A DNA stretch of 9,691 nucleotides from Campylobacteraceae bacterium. GTDB lineage: Bacteria; Campylobacterota; Campylobacteria; Campylobacterales; Sulfurovaceae. Below are positions 1 through 6,025 of this stretch, piece by piece. Location of the stretch: NCBI GenBank assembly GCA_027022775.1, contig JALVXO010000153.1, forward strand, positions 1 to 9,691, written 5' to 3'. The translations under genes and the position numbers were made by a program. The notes beneath the pieces were generated by a model. It had not been told where the DNA came from. It did no database searches and saw only the letters and a list, made by a program, of their open reading frames with translations. The stretch's first letter is position 1. Every line of letters starts with the position of its first letter.

Positions 1-45
1 TAAAAGTTCATTGAGTCTCTCGAACGGATACTTTTTAAATTCCAA
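1..45 (-). CDS. N-terminus of a minus-strand gene, possibly a PLP-dependent aminotransferase (partial)
   Basis: Read on the minus strand, a TTG at 45-43 opens a frame that stays open to the window edge: (M)EFKKYPFERLNELL. A strong ribosome binding site, AAGGAG, ends 5 nt before the TTG, which is what makes this a real start rather than chance. No ATG lies nearby in frame. The pattern 'F-x-x-YPFE-[KR]-L-x-x-LL' at the extreme N-terminus is how I remember Campylobacterota class I/II aminotransferases of the succinyldiaminopimelate transaminase type (lysine and diaminopimelate synthesis). That product call rests on memory of only 15 residues and is tentative. The gene lies downstream of dacB on the same strand but about 390 nt away across a repeat-rich gap, so it probably has its own promoter. 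No clear -10 box is visible in 60-110. Confidence 0.5.
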   Translation of the reverse strand, partial: MEFKKYPFERLNELL

Positions 46-94
46 AATTTCTCCTTTTTATGGCTTTAAATTGACACTTATGAAACGCTTCTTT

Positions 95-108
95 CTCTAA
101 TCTCTAAT
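95..108. repeat. CTCTAAT direct repeat, two units
   Basis: CTCTAAT occurs twice in tandem, ending in AATAA. The same motif recurs at 331-360, so this pair brackets the palindrome cluster on its left side. Confidence 0.6.
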
Positions 109-110
109 AA

Positions 111-132
111 ACTCGCTTTCGCGGGAATGACG
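111..132 (-). repeat. REP-like palindrome, copy 1 (one arm degenerate)
   Basis: Read on the minus strand this is CGTCATTCCCGCGAAAGCGAG. It matches copy 3 through the left arm and the GAAA loop, but the second arm has decayed (GCGAG rather than GCGGGAAT), so only a short stem remains. Its conserved GTCATTCC tail pairs with copy 2 in a larger inverted repeat: 124-135 is exactly complementary to 172-183 (12 bp). Confidence 0.6.
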
Positions 133-183
133 GAAAATCAGGCTTGAGGTTTGAGCGATGAGGATTGAGGATTCCGTCATTCC
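124..183. repeat. Inverted repeat joining REP-like copies 1 and 2
   Basis: GGAATGACGGAA at 124-135 is the exact reverse complement of TTCCGTCATTCC at 172-183. The 36-nt loop contains the GAGG-rich motif GAGGATTGAGG. Two REP-like units in opposite orientation around a short spacer is the layout of a BIME. Confidence 0.6.
141..171. repeat. GAGGTTTGAG / GAGGATTGAGG low-complexity motif, inverted copy at 403-426
   Basis: The run reads GAGGTTTGAG, then GAGGATTGAGG. On the opposite strand, 403-426 gives a similar series (GGTTGAGGATTTAGG followed by TTTGAGG). The two copies therefore form an imperfect long-range inverted pair flanking the palindrome cluster. Confidence 0.45.
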
Positions 184-204
184 TGGCTTGACCAGGAATC
201 CACG
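174..204 (+). repeat. REP-like palindrome, copy 2
   Basis: CGTCATTCC leads into a perfect stem: ATTCCTGG (179-186), loop CTTGA, CCAGGAAT (192-199), then CCACG. It keeps the same outer frame as copies 1 and 3 (CGTCATTCC...GGAATCC) with different inner stem bases that still pair. Such compensatory change is a sign that the hairpin, not the exact sequence, is conserved. Confidence 0.65.
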
Positions 205-260
205 ATTTTAGCAACCGATATGTGTTGCATCCCATCTTCCAGGCAACACAACACTAAAAT
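205..260. repeat. Nested two-stem inverted repeat
   Basis: The outer stem is ATTTTAG (205-211) with CTAAAAT (254-260). The inner stem is TGTGTTGC (221-228) with GCAACACA (243-250). Both are perfect, and the apical loop is 14 nt (229-242). There is no T-tract on either strand, so it is not a simple terminator. It could form a cruciform or a stable RNA hairpin if transcribed from dacB. Confidence 0.65.
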
Positions 261-282
261 GTCGGGGTGGGGACACCCCGAC
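261..282. repeat. GC-rich palindrome GTCGGGGTG / CACCCCGAC
   Basis: Perfect 9-bp arms at 261-269 and 274-282 enclose a GGGA loop. It directly abuts the nested inverted repeat ending at 260. No T-tract follows on either strand. Confidence 0.7.
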
Positions 283-290
283 CTACGTTC

Positions 291-320
291 GGATTACGGA
301 ATACGGATTACAGATTACGG
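291..320. repeat. ATTACGG short direct repeats
   Basis: Imperfect repetition of a GGATTACGG-like unit: ATTACGG at 293-299, ATACGG at 301-306, GATTACAG at 306-313 and ATTACGG at 314-320. The unit spacing is irregular (about 7-11 nt), so it is not a clean tandem array. Confidence 0.55.
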
Positions 321-330
321 AAAAATATTT

Positions 331-360
331 CTCTAATCTCTAATCACTAATCTCTCTTCT
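331..360. repeat. CTCTAAT direct repeat, second cluster
   Basis: CTCTAAT occurs twice, followed by the variant CACTAAT and then CTCTCTTCT. This is the same motif as at 95-108, in the same orientation, about 235 nt away. Confidence 0.6.
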
Positions 361-373
361 CTAAAAGACCCCC

Positions 374-400
374 TGGATTCCCGCTTTCGCGGGAATAACG
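374..400 (-). repeat. REP-like palindrome, copy 3; possible dacB 3' hairpin
   Basis: ATTCCCGC (377-384) and GCGGGAAT (389-396) form a perfect 8-bp stem with a four-base loop. On the minus strand the unit reads CGTTATTCC...GGAATCCAG, matching copies 1 and 2. It lies about 40 nt after the dacB stop in the direction of transcription. No proper U-tract follows (only TCTTTT some bases on), so it could protect the mRNA 3' end or end transcription weakly rather than act as a classical terminator. Confidence 0.65.
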
Positions 401-437
401 AGGTCCTCAAACCTAAATCCTCAACCCTACCCCCCCC

Positions 438-1832
438 TTACTGCTTTACCAGCCAGGTTATTATTTTATTTTGCAGTTCGCGCCCCCGCCAGATGCTAGG
501 ACCGTTATAGAAAATAACGGTATTGTATAAATTGCCGCTGATTGAACGCACAAAACCGGCTATATTTTTTGCCCGCTTAAGTGTTCCGGTTTTCATAAAA
601 GCGCGGTTTTTTACAATTGTGTATTTAAAACGCTTGTTAATTGTTCCATCAACTCCGGCAATAGAGAGGGCGTTTAGCCATCTGTTTCCAAAAGTTCTGT
701 AAGCGTCATCCAAAATTCTGGCTGCGCTTATAGGTTTTAAACGAGATTCCCTCGTTAATCCGCAGCCGTTTACTATTTTGTCATCGCTGTCAATAAGCCC
801 GCGGCTTCCCAATATTTGATGTATTGCCCTTTGGGATTTTTCCAAAGTTGCAGGATATCCAAACCGTTTAGCCCCCAAAATCAGGAAAATATGGCGCGCA
901 TAAAGATTGTTGCTCTTTTTTAAAGTTTTGGCAACTATTTGAAGCAGCGGCTTGGAGTAGTGGGTAAAGAGCAGTTTTGCCGTATTTGGAGTAGGCTTTA
1001 ATACCAAATTGCCGTTAAAATCAACCCCGGACTGTTTTAAATAGTATTTAAGAGAGTAGTAAAAACTTATATATGGGCGTGATAGAACTTTGCTTATTGT
1101 AATCGGACGGCATTTTATAGAGAGAGTTCCTCCAAGATTGACTGCAACACTGCCGTTTTGTTTAATAAAATTAATTGATGGCCAGGCATTTTTGCCCCGG
1201 CATGCCCCGCTTACTGCTCTTATGTGGTTTTCGAGCCTAAAACCCCTGTCGCCGTATAACCGCTCTGCCCTGATTCCCCTGGGGGTCGGGATAATTTTAA
1301 TAGTGCTTAAATGGTCATTATACATCAAAGCATCAGGCATTGCATTGTACCCGCTTACATAATTTTTATCAAATCCCGAACTTATCCGCGGGCTGTTTTG
1401 GAAAAAGCTCCTATCTATTATCAGATTGCCGGTGATTTTTCTTATTCCGTAACTTCGTATTTTTCTTGCAAAACCTTTTACATCATCAACATTTAATGTC
1501 GGATCGCCGTAAGCTTTTATAATCAAATCTCCATTTAGAACACCTTTTCTTACCCCGCCTGTGTAGTAAATTTGTGTCGGCCACTTAAAGTCTGCCCCAA
1601 ACTCCAAAAGGGCGGCGTAAGCTGTTGCGATTTTTTCTACAGATGCCGGAACCATCGGCTTTTGGGCGTTTAAAGACGCTACAGTCTCTCCGGTGGTTTT
1701 ATTGATAATTAAAATCCCAAGTTTCTGGCTTGGAATTTTCTCTTTGTAAATCATATCGGCAATTGCCTGCGGCATTTGGGCTTGCGCGCTAAATGCCAGC
1801 AGCAGGCCGGTAGCAATAATTTTTTTAAGCAC
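438..1832 (-). CDS. dacB: D-alanyl-D-alanine carboxypeptidase / endopeptidase, PBP4 (peptidase S13) family
   Basis: This is an exported serine peptidase that trims the terminal D-Ala of peptidoglycan stem peptides and may cleave cross-links in the periplasm. Counting from the GTG start at 1832-1830 it is 464 aa. A signal peptide (LKKIIATGLLLAFSAQA) is likely cleaved after SAQA near residue 18. The penicillin-binding motifs are in order: SVEK (catalytic Ser64, Lys67), SNN (307-309) and KTG (414-416), followed by a family-typical '..AKNIAGF' stretch. NGCGLTRESRLKP (about 355-367) corresponds to the usual DGSGLSR.NR..P, with Cys in place of Ser. A TTG two codons upstream (1838) also opens the frame, but AAGGGG (1844-1839) abuts it with no spacer and stands 6 nt from the GTG, so GTG is preferred. 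It follows secF by 17 nt, so it is probably co-transcribed with the sec genes. Confidence 0.93.
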   Translation of the reverse strand: MLKKIIATGLLLAFSAQAQMPQAIADMIYKEKIPSQKLGILIINKTTGETVASLNAQKPMVPASVEKIATAYAALLEFGADFKWPTQIYYTGGVRKGVLNGDLIIKAYGDPTLNVDDVKGFARKIRSYGIRKITGNLIIDRSFFQNSPRISSGFDKNYVSGYNAMPDALMYNDHLSTIKIIPTPRGIRAERLYGDRGFRLENHIRAVSGACRGKNAWPSINFIKQNGSVAVNLGGTLSIKCRPITISKVLSRPYISFYYSLKYYLKQSGVDFNGNLVLKPTPNTAKLLFTHYSKPLLQIVAKTLKKSNNLYARHIFLILGAKRFGYPATLEKSQRAIHQILGSRGLIDSDDKIVNGCGLTRESRLKPISAARILDDAYRTFGNRWLNALSIAGVDGTINKRFKYTIVKNRAFMKTGTLKRAKNIAGFVRSISGNLYNTVIFYNGPSIWRGRELQNKIITWLVKQ

Positions 1833-1849
1833 TTCCAACCCCTTGAAAA

Positions 1850-2824
1850 TTAAACTACACCCTGCTCAAACTGGCTTCTTAACTTCTCTTTTTCAAGCTG
1901 GATTCTTTTCTTTTCTGCAAGTTTGTCTTTGTAAGCTTTTACACTAAAGCCCGACCACATAAGCAGAGGCGATGCGATAAAGATTGATGAGTATGTTCCG
2001 ACAACCACTCCCACCAAAAGGGTAAAGCTGAAACCTTTTAATATTTCGCCCCCAAACAGATAGAGCACAAATACAACAAAGAATGTTGTCAAAGAAGTAA
2101 GGGTTGTTCTAGACATTGTTCTAGTAACAGATTCATCAATAATTTTATCCAGCGCTAAAACTTTTTTGCTCTTTTGAATCCCCTCTCTGATTCTGTCAAA
2201 AACAATAATGGTATCGTTAAGAGAGTAACCAAGAATTGTTAAAATCGCTGCCAAAATATCAAGGTTAAACGGAATGCCCAAAAGCGAAATAGCCCCAAGA
2301 GCTATAGAGACATCGTGCACCAAAGCCAAAACAGAAGCGAGTGCAAAGCGCCACTCAAACCGCACAGATACATAAATTAAAATACCCAAAATTGCAAAAA
2401 TTGTTGCTTTTAACCCTTTTTCGCGCAGCTCATCGCCGATTTTAGGACCCACCATATCGACACGGCGCACTTCAAATTTGCCTGTATCTTTTAAAATTTG
2501 CGCAACCTCTTTGCCGACATCTTTATCTACGCTTTTCGAAGATGTTTGAGTTCTTATTACAATTTCTTGCTCGCTTCCGAAATTTGTTACAGAGGCATCT
2601 TTATACTTTTTGGTTTTTGAAAGTTCAGCCCTAATTTTTTTAAGCGGGGCTTTGCTCTCATATTTTATCTGAATCAAGGTTCCGCCTGCAAAATCGATGC
2701 CGTAATTGAACCCTTTTGTAAAAATTATCCCCCATGAGCTTAATACCAAAATAAGCGAAATAAGCCCAAAAAGTTTGGATTTTGCCATTAAGGCAATAGG
2801 TTTGCTGTATCTAAAAAATTCCAT
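1850..2824 (-). CDS. secF: Protein translocase subunit SecF
   Basis: This inner-membrane partner of SecD uses the proton gradient to help pull preproteins out of the SecYEG channel. It is 324 aa from the ATG at 2824, almost the same length as E. coli SecF (323). An N-terminal membrane segment (about 19-37) is followed by the GIDFAGG motif (42-48). A periplasmic domain comes next, ending near VGPKIGDELREKGLKA, then five more hydrophobic segments. The signature LGYSLNDTIIVFDRIRE (198-214) carries the Asp (D204) matching the functional SecF aspartate. The frame also has an ATG seven codons upstream (2845) inside secD, but AAAGGGG lies 6 nt before the 2824 ATG, which decides the start. The gap to the secD stop is one base (TAA-A-ATG), so translation is probably coupled. 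The C-terminal tail is charged and cytoplasmic. Confidence 0.97.
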   Translation of the reverse strand: MEFFRYSKPIALMAKSKLFGLISLILVLSSWGIIFTKGFNYGIDFAGGTLIQIKYESKAPLKKIRAELSKTKKYKDASVTNFGSEQEIVIRTQTSSKSVDKDVGKEVAQILKDTGKFEVRRVDMVGPKIGDELREKGLKATIFAILGILIYVSVRFEWRFALASVLALVHDVSIALGAISLLGIPFNLDILAAILTILGYSLNDTIIVFDRIREGIQKSKKVLALDKIIDESVTRTMSRTTLTSLTTFFVVFVLYLFGGEILKGFSFTLLVGVVVGTYSSIFIASPLLMWSGFSVKAYKDKLAEKKRIQLEKEKLRSQFEQGVV

Positions 2825-2825
2825 T

Positions 2826-4403
2826 TTACGCCCCTTTAATGCCAAACCAGAGGTTTAGCTTATCTTTTTTGATTTTAGGCAGCATCATTTCGTAAATTCC
2901 ATGCGTTCCTAAAATTGCTGTCAGCATAGATGCCAAAATACCGATAGTCATAGTCACTGCAAACCCTTTAATCGGACCGGTTCCGTAAAAGAACAGCAGA
3001 ACCGATGCAATAAGCGTTGTTACATTGGCATCCCAAATAGCGGTAAATGCGTTTGAGTAACCATCTTCAATGGCTTTTGCTACGCTTTTGCCCTCTTTTA
3101 AAAGTTCACGGATACGCTCGTTTATAATAACATTGGCATCAACCGCCATACCGACAGTCAAAACAATACCTGCCATACCAGGAAGCGTAAGCGTTGCTCC
3201 AAAAAGCGCCATAATAGCAATAATTAAAAAGAGGTTTGCAATAAGCGCCACATCTGCAATAAGCCCCGCAATTCCGTAATAGAAAACCATAAATAGAACA
3301 ACAAGGATAAAACCGCTAACAAGCGCGATTGAACTTGCAATAATGCTGTCTTTACCAAGGCTTGGGCCTATGCTGCGCTCGCTCATAACATAAACCGGTG
3401 CAAGAAGCGCGCCTGAACGCAATGCAATTGCGATATCGTTTGCTTCATTGATTGTAAAGCTTCCGGTAATCTGCCCGCGTCCGCCGCCGATACGCTCATT
3501 GATATGGGGCGCAGAGTAAACTTTATTGTCTAAAACAATCGCGAGGCGCGCCCTTGTAGGGGCAGCTTTTTCGGTAAATTTGGCAAAAATTTTAGCCCCT
3601 TCTCCATTTAAAACAAAAGTAATCATAGGGCGTCCGTTTTTATCATAAACCGCTTTTGCATCTGTAAGCATAGAGCCATCCAGCACCGGAACAGCTTTTA
3701 ACAGATATTTCTGTTTCGGGTTTTTAACATCGCTTAAGATAATATCGCCATACTTTTTAGCCTCCAGCGGGGTCATTGTGTTAACCCTGCTTGCCCTGTC
3801 TTCATCTACTGCCATTAAAAGCAGGTGCGCGGTTTTGCCGATAAGTTTTTTAATTCTCTCCTCTTGCTCTTTGCTTTTAATGCCAGGCACCTCTACCAAA
3901 ATTTTATCTTTGCCCTGCTTTGCAACAAGCGGCTCTGCAAGACCAAACTGGTTAAGCCTGTTTCTGATTGTCTCTACCGCCTGACTTATTGCCTTTTTTG
4001 TGACTTTCTCTATCTCTTTTGGAGGCAGTTTAATTGTAACAGTATTGCCGTTTGCGCTTACATCTGCATCTTTTATAATATCTTTTAGTGCATTAACGGC
4101 ATTTTGCACCTCATCTTCATCTACAATTGTAAAAGAGGCTTGCGTTTTATCCATTTTAACATCATCTATAACAATATCTTTTTTATCAAGCGTAAATTGC
4201 GCAGTAGAAACCAAAGATTTTGTGTAAGATTTCAGCGCCTCTTCGGTTTTTATCCCAAGAAGCATGTGCAAACCGCCCTGCAGATCAAGCCCTAGCGTAA
4301 TTTTTTTGCCGCTGTCGCTCTGAATCAGGCTTGGAATTGAAAAAATCACCCCAAATGCGAATGCCAAAATAAAAATAACAACTCTGTAATTTAATTTACC
4401 CAT
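2826..4403 (-). CDS. secD: Protein translocase subunit SecD
   Basis: This RND-superfamily membrane protein forms the SecDF complex and drives late steps of Sec-dependent export with the proton motive force. It is 525 aa, shorter than E. coli SecD (615). Membrane segment 1 is at about 7-25, followed by LGLDLQGG (37-44). A large periplasmic region carries IRNRLNQFGLAEP (146-158), a P1-type fold, and a head region to about 340. ALRSGALLAPVYVMSERSIGPSLG follows at 327-350, then five C-terminal membrane segments (about 355-505). GMAVDANVIINERIRE (418-433) includes D422, the counterpart of the proton-pathway Asp of E. coli SecD. The ATG lies 3 nt past the yajC stop with only a weak GGA upstream, suggesting coupled translation. 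The order yajC-secD-secF is the standard one. Confidence 0.98.
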   Translation of the reverse strand: MGKLNYRVVIFILAFAFGVIFSIPSLIQSDSGKKITLGLDLQGGLHMLLGIKTEEALKSYTKSLVSTAQFTLDKKDIVIDDVKMDKTQASFTIVDEDEVQNAVNALKDIIKDADVSANGNTVTIKLPPKEIEKVTKKAISQAVETIRNRLNQFGLAEPLVAKQGKDKILVEVPGIKSKEQEERIKKLIGKTAHLLLMAVDEDRASRVNTMTPLEAKKYGDIILSDVKNPKQKYLLKAVPVLDGSMLTDAKAVYDKNGRPMITFVLNGEGAKIFAKFTEKAAPTRARLAIVLDNKVYSAPHINERIGGGRGQITGSFTINEANDIAIALRSGALLAPVYVMSERSIGPSLGKDSIIASSIALVSGFILVVLFMVFYYGIAGLIADVALIANLFLIIAIMALFGATLTLPGMAGIVLTVGMAVDANVIINERIRELLKEGKSVAKAIEDGYSNAFTAIWDANVTTLIASVLLFFYGTGPIKGFAVTMTIGILASMLTAILGTHGIYEMMLPKIKKDKLNLWFGIKGA

Positions 4404-4406
4404 TTT

Positions 4407-4667
4407 TTAATCCAACTTTCTGGCTACATAATTTTTATCTATTTTAACTACTGTTGTATCATTTATCTTAATTTTGATAAAATCTTCTTCAGGTTTGACA
4501 ACTTCGGCTATCAATCCGCCGTTTGTCACAATTTTGTCGCCTTTTTTCAGAGATTCCAGCATCTGTTTATGCTCTTTTTGAGCTTTCTGCTGCGGTCTGA
4601 TTAAAAGGAAGTAAAATATTGCGATAAGTGCAATAAATGGTATTAACTGCATAATTCCGTTTTGCAT
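4407..4667 (-). CDS. yajC: Preprotein translocase subunit YajC
   Basis: This small single-pass inner-membrane protein associates with SecDF. It is 86 aa. A hydrophobic helix at about 6-23 ends in the family hallmark FLLIRPQQKAQKEHKQM (about 20-36), followed by a cytoplasmic beta-rich domain with LKKGDKIVTNGGLIAEV (45-61). E. coli YajC is 110 aa, and the shorter C-terminus here is normal for small YajC proteins. The start ATG at 4667 has AAAAGG upstream with a suitable spacing (CCTTTT). A second Met at codon 6 lacks a site. It is the first gene of the minus-strand sec unit and diverges from lnt with only 14 nt between start codons. Confidence 0.96.
   Translation of the reverse strand: MQNGIMQLIPFIALIAIFYFLLIRPQQKAQKEHKQMLESLKKGDKIVTNGGLIAEVVKPEEDFIKIKINDTTVVKIDKNYVARKLD
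4612..4617 (+). promoter_or_regulatory. Candidate -10 box for lnt, inside yajC
   Basis: TAAAAT on the plus strand (five of six to TATAAT) would start transcription near 4624, giving a leader of about 58 nt to the lnt ATG. There is no room for a promoter in the 14-nt gap, so one must lie within yajC or further away. No -35 is evident. This is inference from a short motif in AT-rich DNA. Confidence 0.25.
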
Positions 4668-4681
4668 AAAAGGTCCTTTTG
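4668..4681. promoter_or_regulatory. Bidirectional ribosome-binding palindrome between yajC and lnt
   Basis: The 13-mer AAAAGGTCCTTTT (4668-4680) is a perfect inverted repeat around its central T. On the plus strand AAAAGG precedes the lnt ATG (4682) by 8 nt. On the minus strand AAAAGG precedes the yajC ATG (4667) by 6 nt. One palindrome thus supplies the Shine-Dalgarno sequence of both divergent genes and is the whole intergenic region apart from one base. Confidence 0.8.
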
Positions 4682-5983
4682 ATGAAAATTAAAAAATATT
4701 TTACCACCAACCATATAATAGAAGGCTTGGTTATAGCGATATTAATGTCAGCTTTTATATATATTGAGCATTTTAAACTCTTAAACGGCTACTATTTAAT
4801 TGCTGCTAACTCTGTTTTGGCGCTTTTGGGGCTTTTTATGCTGCTTCGGGCAAAAACACCGGTCTGGTTTTTTAGCGGTTTCTTTTTGGGAGTTTTGTGG
4901 CTCTACTGGTTGGCAATCAGTTTTTATTACTATAAAATGGTATATTTAGCGCCGCTGGTTATTTTAATAATCGGTTTAATTTACGGGGCGGTTTTTCTTT
5001 TTGCAGGGTTTGCCGCTTCTTATCTTGCCCAGAAACTGGAAGATATTTACGGGGTCTTTGACAGCTGGCAGACTATCTATTTTTTTAGGGCATCTGCTCT
5101 TTTTGCATTGAGCTTTTTAACAATTTTTAGTTTCGACTGGCTTAAAATCCCGCTTATTTTTACAGATAGCGCTTTTGGCTTGAAAGCGTGGCAGTTTGGG
5201 GCTGTTTTAATTGCGTTAGCAAGCTTTTTAAGTTTTAAAAAGTGGTATCTGCTCTTAATAGCGCTGCTGGCTCTGGATTTAAAAAACCCAAAAGAGTTAA
5301 GCGCTAAATCTTTGCGCGATATTGCGCTTGTAAATACCAATATAAGCGTACTGGAGAAGTGGCAGCCAAAAAACCAGGAAAAATATACAAAAATGGTGCT
5401 AGAGAGGGTGGACAGGGCGATAAATGATGGTAAAGAGATGATAATTTTCCCAGAATCCATTCTGCCCTATTTTTTAAACCTTGCTACACCGACACTTGAA
5501 CAGTTTATGCAGCGTTCTAAAAAAATTACAATTATTGTGGGTTCTTTATATTTTATTTCGCAGGGAAATTATAAAAATTCTGCTTACATTATTAAAGATG
5601 GAAATTGGAGTATTGCAAACAAAGTTGTTTTAGTCCCGTTTGGCGAAGCAAATCCTCTTCCAAAATGGATGGGTAAAATTGTAAACAAAATTTTCTTCGA
5701 CGGTTCAGTAGATTACGGCGCAGATAAAAACTTTACATATATAGATGCGCTTGGGAAACATTACAAAGTGGCAATCTGTTATGAGGGAACAAACCAGAAA
5801 ACTTACCAGGATTACCCGAAATTTCTAATTTTAATAAGCAATAACGGCTGGTTTAAACCCTCTATAGAGCCGACACTGCAAAAAATTTTAATAAAATATT
5901 ACTCTAAACTTTACAAAACAACAGTTTACCACGCAATCAACGGCTCTAAATCTTACGTAATAGTCCCCCATCCGGAGGATTGA
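4682..5983 (+). CDS. lnt: Apolipoprotein N-acyltransferase
   Basis: This integral inner-membrane enzyme transfers an acyl chain from a phospholipid to the N-terminal Cys of diacylglyceryl apolipoproteins, the last step of lipoprotein maturation. It is 433 aa from the ATG at 4682. A TTG one codon earlier is possible, but AAAAGG suits the ATG. About six or seven hydrophobic segments (roughly 10-200) precede a nitrilase-like domain (about 212-430). The catalytic triad is visible: Glu258 in IIFPESILPYF, Lys314 in NKVVLVPFGEANP, and Cys366 in VAICYEG. ISNNGWF (386-392) is also typical. The protein stops right after the nitrilase fold (SYVIVPHPED), without the C-terminal membrane helix of the 512-aa E. 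coli enzyme. The CAP-domain lipoprotein at 8006-8836 is a plausible local substrate. Lnt is the only plus-strand gene before the promoter at 6026. Confidence 0.95.
   Translation: MKIKKYFTTNHIIEGLVIAILMSAFIYIEHFKLLNGYYLIAANSVLALLGLFMLLRAKTPVWFFSGFFLGVLWLYWLAISFYYYKMVYLAPLVILIIGLIYGAVFLFAGFAASYLAQKLEDIYGVFDSWQTIYFFRASALFALSFLTIFSFDWLKIPLIFTDSAFGLKAWQFGAVLIALASFLSFKKWYLLLIALLALDLKNPKELSAKSLRDIALVNTNISVLEKWQPKNQEKYTKMVLERVDRAINDGKEMIIFPESILPYFLNLATPTLEQFMQRSKKITIIVGSLYFISQGNYKNSAYIIKDGNWSIANKVVLVPFGEANPLPKWMGKIVNKIFFDGSVDYGADKNFTYIDALGKHYKVAICYEGTNQKTYQDYPKFLILISNNGWFKPSIEPTLQKILIKYYSKLYKTTVYHAINGSKSYVIVPHPED
4715..4720 (-). promoter_or_regulatory. Candidate -10 box for the yajC-secDF-dacB unit, inside lnt
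   Basis: On the minus strand this reads TATTAT (five of six to consensus). Transcription would start near 4708, giving a leader of about 40 nt to yajC. No -35 is clear, in keeping with weak -35 conservation in Campylobacterota. The same spot reads TATAAT on the plus strand (4714-4719), so the match is partly due to AT-richness. Confidence 0.3.
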
Positions 5984-6025
5984 GATTTCTTTTATTATAC
6001 TTTTTTATCTTTGCTCTTTTATTTA

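Larger units (their letters stand above)
61..437. repeat. Non-coding repeat island between dacB and the partial left-edge gene
   Basis: No credible open frame is present in this stretch. It holds at least five palindromes or inverted repeats (within 111-135, 172-199, 205-260, 261-282 and 377-396) and three families of short direct or inverted motifs (CTCTAAT, ATTACGG, GAGGATTGAGG). Its texture is unlike any other gap in the window: GC-rich hairpins alternate with low-complexity purine or pyrimidine runs. These look like dispersed, non-autonomous intergenic repeats of the REP/BIME kind. No transposase or REP-associated tyrosine transposase is in the window. The copy number elsewhere in the genome cannot be seen from here. 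Confidence 0.75.

Noticed and set aside
71..101. TTGACA at 71-76 followed by TCTAAT at 96-101 on the plus strand, resembling a promoter
   Set aside because: The spacing is 19 nt, the -10 lies in the CTCTAAT repeat, and no plus-strand gene follows.
91..427. Possible CRISPR array from the repeated short motifs
   Set aside because: Units are 7-11 bp, irregularly spaced and of several unrelated kinds. There are no uniform repeats with equal spacers and no cas genes.
1090..1496. Two overlapping plus-strand open frames of 61-90 codons
   Set aside because: Both are antisense to dacB, which has a full set of PBP4 motifs. Neither shows a signal, domain or convincing ribosome site.
5077..5460. 127-codon open frame on the minus strand
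   Set aside because: It lies wholly inside lnt on the opposite strand, has low-complexity Ser/Lys-rich composition and no family motif. The lnt frame carries the catalytic residues.
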